From Paenibacillus shirakamiensis (lineage in GTDB: Bacteria > Bacillota > Bacilli > Paenibacillales > Paenibacillaceae): 64,000 bases of DNA. Position 1 is the first letter of the stretch, and every line of letters begins with the position of its first letter. Below the pieces are notes generated by a model, which was given only the letters and a program-made list of their open reading frames with translations, did no database searches and was not told the DNA's origin. This document shows positions 9,088-17,780 of this stretch, piece by piece. A program made the translations under genes and the position numbers. The DNA lies in contig NZ_JAGGLD010000005.1 in the NCBI RefSeq assembly GCF_017874255.1, positions 248,001-312,000 on the forward strand. Reading direction: 5' to 3'.

Positions 9088-9744
9088 TTAAGCGGACAAG
9101 TCCATCTCATTCGCCTTTTGGTGCTCTTTTCGTAGAATAGACCTACGTTTTTCTAGCAAAAGAGACAGGCTCAATGCAGCGAAAATACCAATTAGAATAG
9201 ATAAAGCTATATTAAATAACTTCTTCGGACTAACGGGAACGGAGGCTTGCTCCAAATCGGCATAATCCAGCACCGTAACCTTCGCGCTCTGCACGTATTG
9301 TTTTGATTTATGAATGAATACATCTGCGAATGCATTGGCCTCAGCTACCGCTTTTTTCGCATTGCCATCTGTTACATAGAGATGAACAACAAGCGTTCCA
9401 GGGTCTGTTCGCACATTGATTTTCTGCAAAAGCTGAGTCACAGTCTCGGTTAGCCCAAGCTGTGTCTTAACCTCACTAGCCACACTTCGGCTTTGAATTG
9501 CATCTTCATAGGTCTTAGTCAGCATCTGACTCGCAAGAAATTCGTTATACAGGCCAGAATCGCTCCCCGATGCGATGTTAGCCATAAGGCTTGCCGCTGC
9601 TTGATACTGCGGGGCTACAAAGAAATTGATCGTATACGCCCCGCCTACACATATGGCCAAGGTGATGAGTGTAGCTATGTAATGCCGAACTACACATTTC
9701 AATAGAAATACGATATTCAAACTCTTTTCACACCCTTTCCGCAT
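9088..9744 (-). CDS. Wzz/YveK-like chain-length determinant protein
   Basis: A 218-residue protein with one membrane helix near residues 15-35, an extracellular alpha/beta region (APQYQAAASLMA) and a second helix at about 180-200 preceded by the proline-rich PVSPKKL. This is the Wzz layout of Gram-positive polysaccharide co-polymerases. The tail after the second helix is short, and no cognate BY-kinase (YveL/CpsD) is in the window. The frame overlaps the upstream deacetylase by 17 bp; a TTG at 9720 is an alternative start, and neither has a strong ribosome site. Confidence 0.85.
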   Translation of the reverse strand: MRKGCEKSLNIVFLLKCVVRHYIATLITLAICVGGAYTINFFVAPQYQAAASLMANIASGSDSGLYNEFLASQMLTKTYEDAIQSRSVASEVKTQLGLTETVTQLLQKINVRTDPGTLVVHLYVTDGNAKKAVAEANAFADVFIHKSKQYVQSAKVTVLDYADLEQASVPVSPKKLFNIALSILIGIFAALSLSLLLEKRRSILRKEHQKANEMDLSA

Positions 9745-10750
9745 TTAACTTTTGAGTTCTGTCCTTCCGGGCAACGCGTTCGCATAACTCCTCCATGTTC
9801 AAGCTCTCCATACCGAATGTTGTCCTCAGCTTCTTGTAATGTTCCACAATATCTACCAGAACCTGATAACATCTCCCTTGGTTGTCCACCAAGTTATATG
9901 GATGACACCATAAATGATAGGCCTCTCCGCGTTCGGCGGCCTGAGTCATCCCTTTCAAGATGCGCCTTAGCCGCAAGGGCTCCAATAAGCGGACATTGTG
10001 GGAATAGGACCTTAGAAAATGGCTAGCCGGCAAGTTCATAGGATACTTCGAATCAATCTCCTCTTCCGAATACGTATGATATCCGGTCAAATTAAGGTAA
10101 GCATCCAAAAGTCGAAAGGCTCGTTTGAACCAAGAATCATGCCGACTGTACCCTGCTCGGTATAAGGCATGCTTAGGATTCCCCCGATATGCTCTTATCC
10201 CGACTTGTCCTAATAGAGGCAGATAATCAGACCGAACCTGATTTCTAGGAAAGACCATCGTATCTAGCGACACTCCCTCCTCTTCGGCAATCTTTACTGC
10301 TGCCTGCATGTCCGCAAGGAAATCCTCAGATTGCTGCCCTGCTTCCTGACAGTAATAATGAGAGAAGGTATGGGAAGCTATACGCTGCCCCGCCGTACCC
10401 TGAATTTGTCGAATCAGGCCTAGTGCATAGTGGTTAGGATCCGACTTTTCATCCCATCCTACTTGTCCATCCGCCAAATGAGGATAGGGGGAGAGTGCTT
10501 CCTCTTGATACTGCGGTTGTTCCCTAGGCAGATGTCCCTCTAGATGATCTCGATTCCTAGCGAAAAGCATGCCTACCGTTGCCCATGTGGCATGAATGCC
10601 ATTACACTCAAAAAGCTTAAGCACCTGCGGAATCTGTCCTCTTTCCCCAGCAAAAACATTCTGGTAATGCGTCAGCGGCCATACATCACGAAGTCCCCAA
10701 TACAACTCGAAATCAAGAGAAATCACGAACAGGCTGTTGTTTTTCGGCAT
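9728..10750 (-). CDS. Polysaccharide deacetylase family protein
   Basis: A protein of about 340 residues with the D-x-E of a NodB-like barrel (ISLDFELYWGL) near the N-terminus, HATWATVGMLF, an SHTFSHYYC segment that supplies metal histidines, and LWCHPYNL near the C-terminus. It has no signal peptide. It probably trims an N- or O-acetyl group from a precursor of the polymer. The ATG at 10750 is preferred; further in-frame ATGs lie at 10762 (directly after AAAGGA) and 10807. It belongs to a different deacetylase subgroup from the gene at 2191. Confidence 0.8.
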   Translation of the reverse strand: MPKNNSLFVISLDFELYWGLRDVWPLTHYQNVFAGERGQIPQVLKLFECNGIHATWATVGMLFARNRDHLEGHLPREQPQYQEEALSPYPHLADGQVGWDEKSDPNHYALGLIRQIQGTAGQRIASHTFSHYYCQEAGQQSEDFLADMQAAVKIAEEEGVSLDTMVFPRNQVRSDYLPLLGQVGIRAYRGNPKHALYRAGYSRHDSWFKRAFRLLDAYLNLTGYHTYSEEEIDSKYPMNLPASHFLRSYSHNVRLLEPLRLRRILKGMTQAAERGEAYHLWCHPYNLVDNQGRCYQVLVDIVEHYKKLRTTFGMESLNMEELCERVARKDRTQKLNAERV

Positions 10751-10827
10751 GATTTGTTCCATTCCTTTGACATTATTGAGCCTTCTGTAGATTCCAGCGG
10801 AACCCATAGTTCATGGATATACAGCAA

Positions 10828-10872
10828 GGGCAGCTTTTATTCCGAAAAGATTACTTCGGAATAAAGCTGCCC
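10828..10872 (-). terminator. Long hairpin after the beta-helix gene
   Basis: Eighteen-base-pair inverted repeat (GGGCAGCTTTATTCCGAA pairing across an 8-base loop, one extra T in one arm), 19 bp after the beta-helix stop. On the minus strand it is followed by TTGCTG, not a T-run. It may attenuate rather than end transcription into the rest of the operon. Confidence 0.5.
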
Positions 10873-10890
10873 TGTATAGATTATTCGATT

Positions 10891-12270
10891 TTAAGCTCGG
10901 ATTACTGTGACATTTTTATTCGTGGAAGCCAGCATAATATCAAAGGTACCAGCCATGATGACGTTTCCACGAAGTGCGATATTGGTCTGCGTGTATCCGC
11001 TTAAATAGGTAGATAAATCGATCCCACCTTTTTTCATCGTAATCTGATTATCCTTAATGACACCAAAGTCCGTATCCTGCCAAGCCCATATGCCGCGCTC
11101 ACCGTTCATCAGCACATTATTTTTAATGGTAAAGTTATGAATATTCCCTAGACGTATCGCCGTTGTGCCTTGTGTGTTGCTCTTACTTCCCATCGTGATT
11201 TTGTTGTTAGAAATAATCGTGTTATTCACCGTATCTACCGCGGTGACTTCAATCGCGGCGTAAAAACTACCCGGACCATCAATAACATTGTTGAACACGA
11301 TGTTGTTACTGCCGTAGATACTTATGGCAGAATACATATCCGGAGCAAGCGTTCCCTTTTGCGTACCTTGATAAATATTGTTATTCAAATAGGAATTGAT
11401 TATATGGTTTCCGTTGATTTTGATACCCTGTGCATAGATTTTCATAGCCCGTTTGGCGCAGTTCTCCAGCAGGTTACCTGATATCACACTGTTCACATTT
11501 ACGCCGTTCTGCATATCCATAGCCGGATCTTCATAATAAATGCCATCCCCGTCATCTGCTGGTCCCACCTGGTGAATATATGAATTCGTAATGGAGACCT
11601 GCTGAGCTACTGTCTCATTCGACTGCCAAGATGTCGTAATATATATACCTCGCGCAATCATACTGCCGTTTGGAGAATGTATAGCGACAATATCACGAAC
11701 TTCACTCCGATCAATCGTAATTCGATTCGTACTGCCATTGATTACGATTCCACAGACAATCTCTGCATATCCTTCTTGCGTTGGATCACTCGCTTGGGAA
11801 GCACTTTCAGCAATAACGGCGGTAATCTTCACATCCTGCACGCCGCCCCCGACCACCAATACCCGATTCACTTGATGATTCCCATCCAGACGAAGACTGC
11901 TGACCATCGCTCCGCTTCCTGTAATCCGCATAAGTTCCCAACCAAAGTTCTGCGTAGAAGCCCGGATAATAGAATCCTTTCCTTCGCCGAAGACCCGCGT
12001 TCCCGCCTGTACCAGCAAAGTTTGTGCAGGATCGATCATGTACGTACCCTTGGGGAAATATACCGAGGACTGCGTGGAGGCCGCCAGATCTAGAGCCCTC
12101 TGCACTGCCGCGGTATCGTCATCCTGTCCATTGCCCATGGCTCCAACCGTTGTCACATTGATGATGTTCTCGGATATTCGAATTTTATGCGGAACCATCT
12201 GCTCTATACCGTTACTTGTATTGGCAACTGCCAAAATCGCCAACACCACACCTCTTATCCACTTCTTCAT
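10891..12270 (-). CDS. Secreted right-handed beta-helix protein (pectate lyase 3-like)
   Basis: A 459-residue protein. Residues 1-21 form a signal peptide or anchor (MKKWIRGVVLAILAVANTS). Next comes the pectate_lyase_3 entry motif, TTVGAMGNGQDDDTAAVQRAL, then YFPKGTYMI and many N-x-I/V-I-x-x-N coils typical of a parallel beta-helix. Such proteins cut or bind polysaccharides; as first gene of the operon it may process the polymer outside the cell. GGAGGGG lies before the ATG. The catalytic class (lyase, hydrolase or epimerase) is not readable. Confidence 0.8.
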   Translation of the reverse strand: MKKWIRGVVLAILAVANTSNGIEQMVPHKIRISENIINVTTVGAMGNGQDDDTAAVQRALDLAASTQSSVYFPKGTYMIDPAQTLLVQAGTRVFGEGKDSIIRASTQNFGWELMRITGSGAMVSSLRLDGNHQVNRVLVVGGGVQDVKITAVIAESASQASDPTQEGYAEIVCGIVINGSTNRITIDRSEVRDIVAIHSPNGSMIARGIYITTSWQSNETVAQQVSITNSYIHQVGPADDGDGIYYEDPAMDMQNGVNVNSVISGNLLENCAKRAMKIYAQGIKINGNHIINSYLNNNIYQGTQKGTLAPDMYSAISIYGSNNIVFNNVIDGPGSFYAAIEVTAVDTVNNTIISNNKITMGSKSNTQGTTAIRLGNIHNFTIKNNVLMNGERGIWAWQDTDFGVIKDNQITMKKGGIDLSTYLSGYTQTNIALRGNVIMAGTFDIMLASTNKNVTVIRA

Positions 12271-12556
12271 TCAACACCCCTCCAGGCCTTCTCGGCGGTA
12301 AGTCTCCCCCTTTTTGGTTGAACCTTTCTCCCTGCACAAAAAAGAAAGGGTGTTCGTTCGGCCTTTGACTCTGCCGCAATTGTTGTAATCCAAATTGTAG
12401 CACCTTGGGACGGTGAACCCTATCAGTATTGGCCTATTTACAAGCCTTTAAGCAGGCTATAGCCTAAGTTGAAGGCATAAAAGGGCGCATGCTGAATATA
12501 TATGCACTACAGCTAGACAAGCGTGAACATTTAGAGACAGGAGTTGTGTATTCAGG

Positions 12557-13498
12557 ATGTATGAGCCAAGTCTGCTTGAGCGCTGGGCAGCCTTTAATCG
12601 AGAGAAATGGGGCTGCAGCACAACCATTCATCGTTTTCAACAAGAAGGCTCCGATAGTTATTGTGAAAGCTTATTTTTTCTAAATAAAAAAGGGAAGCTA
12701 TATTTGCCTCCCCTAAATTCCTATCATCCTACTCTATTCCACCCTACCAATACAGCTAAATCTTATAAAATTAGTACCCAGTGGCACGAAGCGGCTGAGC
12801 TCCTGATGAGAAAAATAGGAAGTACCGCCGGTACGGCTGGATTCTGTCTCCCTCCTGAATTCTCGGACATCCGTCCCTTTCTATGGGAAGGTTATCAAAT
12901 CGGGGTGAAATATACTTATTATTTGGACTTCCCCTATGCCCCTGAGACAATTAGTGGAGATATTCGCAGCCGAATTCGTAGAGCGGAATCTGAAGGATAT
13001 ACCACCCGGCGTACCACTCACATGGGGGACGTATATCCTTGCTTATTAGGTACAGAAGCTCGTCAAGGTTTCACGCATCAATTGCTTCTACAAGACTTAG
13101 AACGCGCTCAAGAGATGCTTGGTGCGGAAGCCTTCCGTTGCTATGTCTGCTATAGTCCACATGGTCAACCGGTAAGCACCAACATTGTACTCTTACTAGA
13201 TTCAGATCGCGCCCAGAGCTGGGTTGCAGGAAGTCTGCCCGAGCATCTTAGCAAGGGCGTAGTCCAGCAACTTCAACATGTCTTGCTCCAAGATATATCT
13301 TCACTCGCCATCAAAGGTATCGACTTGGCAGGAGCTAATATCCGATCTGTCGCTAAAGCCAAGGCGGCTTGGGGTGCCTACCTCATTCCCTACTTCGTCA
13401 TTCAAAAGCGAGGCTGGAAAGATATGCTCCGATCAGGCTGGAAGTGGTGGCAATTCTACCGCAATATGCGTCAGGATATCGTGAGTAAGAAGCTCTAA
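12557..13498 (+). CDS. FemAB/CelD-like GNAT-fold acyltransferase
   Basis: A 313-residue protein. The C-terminal half looks like the BioF2/FemAB-type acetyltransferase domain: SRIRRAESEGY, then PVSTNIVLLLD, then GIDLAGANIRSVAKAKAAWGA followed by PYFVI. FemAB/CelD-like proteins in exopolysaccharide loci transfer acyl or aminoacyl groups. It diverges from the minus-strand polysaccharide operon and may modify its product. CAGGAG lies 13 bases before the ATG, slightly far. No membrane segment or signal is visible. Confidence 0.7.
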   Translation: MYEPSLLERWAAFNREKWGCSTTIHRFQQEGSDSYCESLFFLNKKGKLYLPPLNSYHPTLFHPTNTAKSYKISTQWHEAAELLMRKIGSTAGTAGFCLPPEFSDIRPFLWEGYQIGVKYTYYLDFPYAPETISGDIRSRIRRAESEGYTTRRTTHMGDVYPCLLGTEARQGFTHQLLLQDLERAQEMLGAEAFRCYVCYSPHGQPVSTNIVLLLDSDRAQSWVAGSLPEHLSKGVVQQLQHVLLQDISSLAIKGIDLAGANIRSVAKAKAAWGAYLIPYFVIQKRGWKDMLRSGWKWWQFYRNMRQDIVSKKL

Positions 13499-13529
13499 AA
13501 AAACACCTCTCTAATTAAAGAATGGTGTT
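13497..13529 (-). terminator. Terminator after the HNH gene
   Basis: AACACC...GGTGTT stem, extended by ATTCT/AGAGA with one mismatch, then seven T on the minus strand. It lies 10 bp after the HNH stop and is shared with the convergent acyltransferase gene. Confidence 0.75.
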
Positions 13530-13538
13530 CTCTTAACA

Positions 13539-14285
13539 TCATATATTTGTTATTCCTTCTCTTGTTCTTGACCTCATTTCGTCGATCTCCCGCAAAAACT
13601 CATGCAAATCACGGTCAGCCTTAATTTGATTACATACATTGCATGCGCATACACAGTTAACCGGGGTGGTATGTCCTCCCTTAGCACGTGGGTGGAGGTG
13701 ATCAATCGTGTCTCCAAAGTTCCCACAGAACCAGCAGGTATGATCATCCCGCGATAATATGAATTGCTTAAAATCCTTGTTACTGAATAATCGCCGTATC
13801 GTATGCCGATTCACGACAACAGCGGCATGTTGCTCCACCAGAATCGTTGCGAGTGTCGGGTCTATCTCTTGCTGCCAACGCCGCCCTTGATCTGTGAATC
13901 CAAGCATACGTATCGTCCCTTGCCGGGTCGGACGGAGCTGCCCGGGGTCGCTGGGGTCCGTCCGATTCCTTGGCGGATGCTGATATATACGTCGCTGAGC
14001 ATGAGGTGATACGAATTTTTCCTGAACTACACAACTCATCTCCGCTATACCTTGCGAAGTCCCTCGGCTAGACACTTGATGAACTGACTTCATTATAGGC
14101 TCAGTAGCTTCATCCGTACGTTTCTTGTTCATATGGAGAGAATTTGTCCTTCGGCAGGCGGCACAAACGCCTCTTCTCGCTTCGGGAGCGCTCCCTTTAC
14201 CCGAACGCCTACGGAAATCAGTTAACGGTTTATCTTGGTTACATAATGCACACCTCTTCAATAGTTGTTGTTCAAATCTATCCAT
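13539..14285 (-). CDS. HNH endonuclease family protein
   Basis: A 248-residue protein with two zinc modules. The N-terminal one is CALCNQDK with CAACRR (residues ~12-46). The C-terminal HNH fold is CWFCGNFGDTIDHLHPRAKGG, with its Asp-His, Asn (PVNCVCACNVCN) and structural cysteine pairs intact. The middle is basic and low in structure. No phage, intron or restriction partner is adjacent. It could be a stand-alone nuclease of the type common in Bacillales. The ribosome site is weak, so the start is not certain. Confidence 0.8.
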   Translation of the reverse strand: MDRFEQQLLKRCALCNQDKPLTDFRRRSGKGSAPEARRGVCAACRRTNSLHMNKKRTDEATEPIMKSVHQVSSRGTSQGIAEMSCVVQEKFVSPHAQRRIYQHPPRNRTDPSDPGQLRPTRQGTIRMLGFTDQGRRWQQEIDPTLATILVEQHAAVVVNRHTIRRLFSNKDFKQFILSRDDHTCWFCGNFGDTIDHLHPRAKGGHTTPVNCVCACNVCNQIKADRDLHEFLREIDEMRSRTREGITNI

Positions 14286-14526
14286 GGAAGAACTGGTCTC
14301 ACAACGGCTGACCAGCTATATTCACCTCACAATTTAGACATAAATTAGGAAATGCATTTATCTATTATATAACCTTAATTCCTATACCTCGTAACAATCT
14401 TTTCTGTGGCTAAATGGCTAACTTTATGAGAATTTCAAGAGCCCCTATTTAAATTGTTTTCATTCCTAACCAGCTAAGTAGTTTAGACCGCCCTGTGAAT
14501 TGGGTAATGCAGTAATAAGAGACGTT

Positions 14527-14541
14527 TCTGCCTTTGGCAGA
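14527..14541 (+). other. Small hairpin in the amylase leader
   Basis: Perfect TCTGCC-TTT-GGCAGA inverted repeat, about 10 bp upstream of the GGAGGAGGAG ribosome site. It could modulate translation or mRNA stability. Confidence 0.4.
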
Positions 14542-14568
14542 CCGGACGGATGGAGGAGGAGTTAGATC

Positions 14569-16080
14569 ATGAAAAGAAATCATACCATGATGCAATTTTT
14601 TGAGTGGCATGTAGAAGCCGATGCTTCCCATTGGAAAAGATTAGCGCAAAGAGCTCCTGAACTAAAAGCTATGGGTATTGATTCAGTATGGGTACCCCCC
14701 GTTACGAAAGCTAACAACAATCAAGATACAGGGTACGGCATTTACGATCTATATGATCTAGGAGAATTCGATCAAAAAGGTGGTATTGCCACCAAATATG
14801 GAACGAAAGATGAGCTAAAAGAAGCGATTGCCATCTGTCAGCAAAATGGTATTCTCGTCTATGTCGATCTAGTTATGAATCATAAGGCTGGCGCCGATGA
14901 GACGGAGACCTTCAAAGTCATTGAAGTAGATCCGAATAATCGGACCGAAGAGATCTCTGAACCTTTCGAAATTGAAGGCTGGACCAAATTCACCTTCCCA
15001 GGACGTGGTGATACGTATTCCTCCTTCAAGTGGAACTATACGCATTTTAACGGCACCGATTTTGATGCTAGAACAAATAATAACGGCGTCTACCGCATCT
15101 ATGGAGAGAACAAGCAGTGGAACGAGAATGTCGATGATGAGTTCGGCAACTATGACTATCTCATGTTTGCCAACATTGATTACAGTCAGCCTGAGGTACG
15201 CAATGAAATGTTAGAGTGGGGCAAATGGTTGGTAGATAATCTTCAGTGTGGTGGCTATCGTCTGGATGCCATCAAACATATCAATCATGACTTCGTACGT
15301 GAATTCGCTACGGAGATGAAAAAGAAACGCGGCGAGGATTTCTATATCGTCGGAGAATTCTGGAAAACAGATCTCAAAACCTGCCAAGAATTTTTGAATA
15401 CGGTGGATCATGGCATTGATCTATTTGATGTTACGCTGCACTACAAGCTTCATGAAGCCTCCAATTCAGGTAATTCCTTTGATTTACGTACTATTTTTGA
15501 TGATACGCTAGTAGGTTCGCATCCAAGTAACTCCGTTACTTTTGTGGACAACCATGATTCTCAGCCCAATGAAGCTCTGGAATCTTGGATTGAGGACTGG
15601 TTCAAGCAAATCGCTTACAGCCTGATCTTACTGCGCCAAGACGGCTATCCGGTTGTCTTTTATGGAGATTACTATGGCATCGGTGGCGAGAATCCTGTAG
15701 AAGGTAAAAAGGCGGCTATCGATCCCCTACTGTATGCACGATATAACAAAGCTTATGGAGATCAAGAAGACTACTTCGATCATCCGAACACCATCGGATG
15801 GGTTCGCTACGGTGTTAAAGAGTTCGATCGCTCAGGGTGTGCTGTAGTCATCTCGAACGGGGACGATGGAGACAAGCATATGCGAGTTGGAGAAGAACGT
15901 GCAGGCGAAGTGTGGGTAGATCTGACCGGTACACGTGATGACCTCATCACCATTGGTGAAGATGGCTATGCTACCTTCCCAGTCAAGGGCGGAAGTGTAT
16001 CCGTATGGGCTTTACCTGAACTGGACGTAGAACCAGACGAGGAAGTAGAACCGAACAAAGAGGAACCCACAGCCGAGTAA
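14569..16080 (+). CDS. Cytoplasmic alpha-amylase (GH13)
   Basis: A 503-residue alpha-amylase that hydrolyses alpha-1,4-glucans. There is no signal peptide: the protein starts directly with MKRNHTMMQFFEWHV, the beginning of the barrel, as in cytoplasmic GH13_5 amylases. Conserved regions are DLVMNHKAGAD, GYRLDAIKHI (nucleophile Asp about 233), VGEFW (acid Glu about 263) and FVDNHDSQ (Asp about 330). The C-terminus is an acidic tail, PDEEVEPNKEE. GGAGGAGGAG precedes the ATG. I found no CcpA site in the 230 bp upstream. It is probably monocistronic and may act on internal glucan stores. Confidence 0.95.
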   Translation: MKRNHTMMQFFEWHVEADASHWKRLAQRAPELKAMGIDSVWVPPVTKANNNQDTGYGIYDLYDLGEFDQKGGIATKYGTKDELKEAIAICQQNGILVYVDLVMNHKAGADETETFKVIEVDPNNRTEEISEPFEIEGWTKFTFPGRGDTYSSFKWNYTHFNGTDFDARTNNNGVYRIYGENKQWNENVDDEFGNYDYLMFANIDYSQPEVRNEMLEWGKWLVDNLQCGGYRLDAIKHINHDFVREFATEMKKKRGEDFYIVGEFWKTDLKTCQEFLNTVDHGIDLFDVTLHYKLHEASNSGNSFDLRTIFDDTLVGSHPSNSVTFVDNHDSQPNEALESWIEDWFKQIAYSLILLRQDGYPVVFYGDYYGIGGENPVEGKKAAIDPLLYARYNKAYGDQEDYFDHPNTIGWVRYGVKEFDRSGCAVVISNGDDGDKHMRVGEERAGEVWVDLTGTRDDLITIGEDGYATFPVKGGSVSVWALPELDVEPDEEVEPNKEEPTAE

Positions 16081-16100
16081 CAAAGAAAGTTGTACACTCT

Positions 16101-16125
16101 GATTAATCTCGCTAAATACGGGTAA
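16101..16125 (+). promoter_or_regulatory. SigB-like promoter of the CsbD gene
   Basis: GATTAA-N13-GGGTAA, five of six matches in each box to the SigB pattern GTTTAA-N13/14-GGGTAT, placed about 40 bp before the CsbD start. In B. subtilis CsbD is a general-stress protein. Confidence 0.5.
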
Positions 16126-16163
16126 ATATATAACATACTACTACGGAAAAGGAGATGTTAACT

Positions 16164-16355
16164 ATGAACGAACACAATCACGATCATGATGGATTGAGCG
16201 ACAAAATTAAAGGTGGCGTATCGAAAGCCAAAGGTGAAATCAAAGATCAGATCGGTAATGCAACCGGTGATGCATCCCTTCAAGCTGAAGGCAAAGCAGA
16301 CAAAGTAAAAGGTAGCATTCAACAAAAAATCGGTGAAGTTAAAGATCGCGACTAG
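16164..16355 (+). CDS. CsbD family stress protein
   Basis: A 63-residue hydrophilic protein. DKIKGGVSKAKGEIKDQIG and a second KADKVKGSIQQKIGEVKD copy form the usual CsbD double motif. The His-rich N-terminus (NEHNHDHDG) is distinctive. The ATG at 16164 is preferred: AAAGGAG sits 9 bases before it, while the in-frame ATG at 16155 touches that site. CsbD proteins rise strongly under general stress; the molecular role is not known. Confidence 0.9.
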   Translation: MNEHNHDHDGLSDKIKGGVSKAKGEIKDQIGNATGDASLQAEGKADKVKGSIQQKIGEVKDRD

Positions 16356-16376
16356 TCACGATTCTCCACTTCTACG

Positions 16377-16406
16377 GACACCCCCGCTTAAGCGGGGGTG
16401 TCTTTT
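16377..16406 (+). terminator. Rho-independent terminator of the CsbD gene
   Basis: Perfect 13-bp stem GACACCCCCGCTT with its complement, followed by TTTTTG. Confidence 0.93.
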
Positions 16407-16535
16407 TGTCTAACTTATACTATCCACTTAGAATGCCGTTAGAAAGTCAGGAAGGACCGTGTCATCCAAACATGCTCATTCCGTGCATGGAACACCCAGA
16501 AAAGCAGTACGATTCATGTACGACTTATTCACCCA

Positions 16536-16580
16536 AAAAGGCTATCTTCACGCTAATATATCAGCATGAAGATAGCCTTC
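16536..16580 (-). terminator. Terminator of the siderophore-binding lipoprotein gene
   Basis: AAGGCTATCTTCA stem with its complement around a short AT loop. On the minus strand it ends in TTTTT, about 50 bp beyond the gene's stop. Confidence 0.88.
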
Positions 16581-16628
16581 GTTGAGGTTGGTAACACTAT
16601 GGAACCTGTATCAAATACAGGATATACC

Positions 16629-17627
16629 TTATTTAACTAACGCTTTTAATGCATCCTCCATAACCATTTGACCCGCAACAGCGCCATTATACAACCAGCT
16701 GCTAGACTTGCTCAATTCGATAACTTGGCCTGCTTTTACAGCCGGAATCCCTTTCCAGATCGCACTGTTTAATGTTTCTTCACTACCTTGACCTTTGTCA
16801 CTGTTGACTAGGAAAATGTAATCTGCTTTGAGATCAGCCAACTTCTCCATCGTAACTGGGTTCCAGCTTGCACGTTTATCTGCTGGAATTTCGGTTACCA
16901 GATTGGGAGGCGTAATACCCAAGTCATGATAGAGAACGGTTCCGCTAGAAGTAGTCTCATCCACAAGGAAGAAATTCTTCCCAGTTAACCACAAAATTGC
17001 CGCAGATTTTCCATTCATTACAGTTTGAATTTTAGCTTTGGTCTCTGTTGCTTTGGCATCATAGTCGCTAATCACTTTCTGAGCTTCCGGTGTTTTGTTC
17101 AGAATTTCACCAATTTTTAATAGCGTTTGGCGCCAATCTTTGCTAACTGCATCGCCTAATACATAAGTCGGTGCAATTTTGTTGTACTGATCATAGAGCC
17201 CCTTCTGAACTTGAGATTCTGATCCAACAATGATGAGGTCCGGGCTAGCTTTCAGCACAGCTTCTGGCGGAAGATCGTAGGAAATGGTAGGAACGCCTTG
17301 TAAATTCGATGCTTGAAGATAATCTTGAATTCCGTTAGGTACAGACCACTGCGCGACGGGCTTCACGCCAAGAGCCGTTAATGGATCTTCCAAATAAGAA
17401 GCTAACACGTGTTGTGGATTAGCTGGAATCGTCACTTCATGACCCATGCCATCCTTCAACACCTTCTCCTTGGCTTCTTGCTTTGTATCTGAGGTTGTCG
17501 GAGACTCCGAGGTTGTATTTTTTTCTTCTGATTTACTACCGCAAGCTGCTAACATCAAGGACAATACGAGTAGACCTATGAGAACGACTCCGAATTTACC
17601 CTTTTTCTGTCTAGTTAAGTGAGACAT
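16629..17627 (-). CDS. Iron-siderophore ABC transporter substrate-binding lipoprotein
   Basis: A 332-residue lipoprotein: lipobox LMLAAC, with Cys29 as the lipidation site, then a Ser/Thr/Glu linker. The class III substrate-binding fold shows DGMGHEVTIPANPQHVLA at its start and PDLIIVG with a long connecting helix in the middle. It binds a ferric siderophore and would feed a FecCD-type permease, which is not in the window; such orphan binding proteins are common in Paenibacillus. Its promoter carries a perfect Fur palindrome. GGAGGAAG precedes the ATG. Confidence 0.92.
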   Translation of the reverse strand: MSHLTRQKKGKFGVVLIGLLVLSLMLAACGSKSEEKNTTSESPTTSDTKQEAKEKVLKDGMGHEVTIPANPQHVLASYLEDPLTALGVKPVAQWSVPNGIQDYLQASNLQGVPTISYDLPPEAVLKASPDLIIVGSESQVQKGLYDQYNKIAPTYVLGDAVSKDWRQTLLKIGEILNKTPEAQKVISDYDAKATETKAKIQTVMNGKSAAILWLTGKNFFLVDETTSSGTVLYHDLGITPPNLVTEIPADKRASWNPVTMEKLADLKADYIFLVNSDKGQGSEETLNSAIWKGIPAVKAGQVIELSKSSSWLYNGAVAGQMVMEDALKALVK

Positions 17628-17674
17628 GACTTCCTCCTAAGGACTACTTCATAGTTAGTTTATGGTTCATCTAA

Positions 17675-17689
17675 TGATAATAATTATCA
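17675..17689 (-). promoter_or_regulatory. Fur box
   Basis: Perfect 7-1-7 inverted repeat, TGATAAT-A-ATTATCA, about 50 bp before the lipoprotein start. A further overlapping ATTATCATT unit follows, which suggests binding of two Fur dimers. Confidence 0.93.
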
Positions 17690-17780
17690 TTATCATTGTC
17701 AACTGTCAATTCATATCCCTTTAGCTTATCCTGTCCTTCTTAACAATAATCTGCTGGACCCATCAAGCTCCAACTAAACC

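Noticed and set aside
12489..12683. Plus-strand frame overlapping the acyltransferase start
   Set aside because: It is out of frame with the longer, motif-bearing gene and has no ribosome site.
16413..16580. Fifty-codon plus-strand frame after the CsbD terminator
   Set aside because: No ribosome site, and it reads through the terminator hairpin of the opposite gene.
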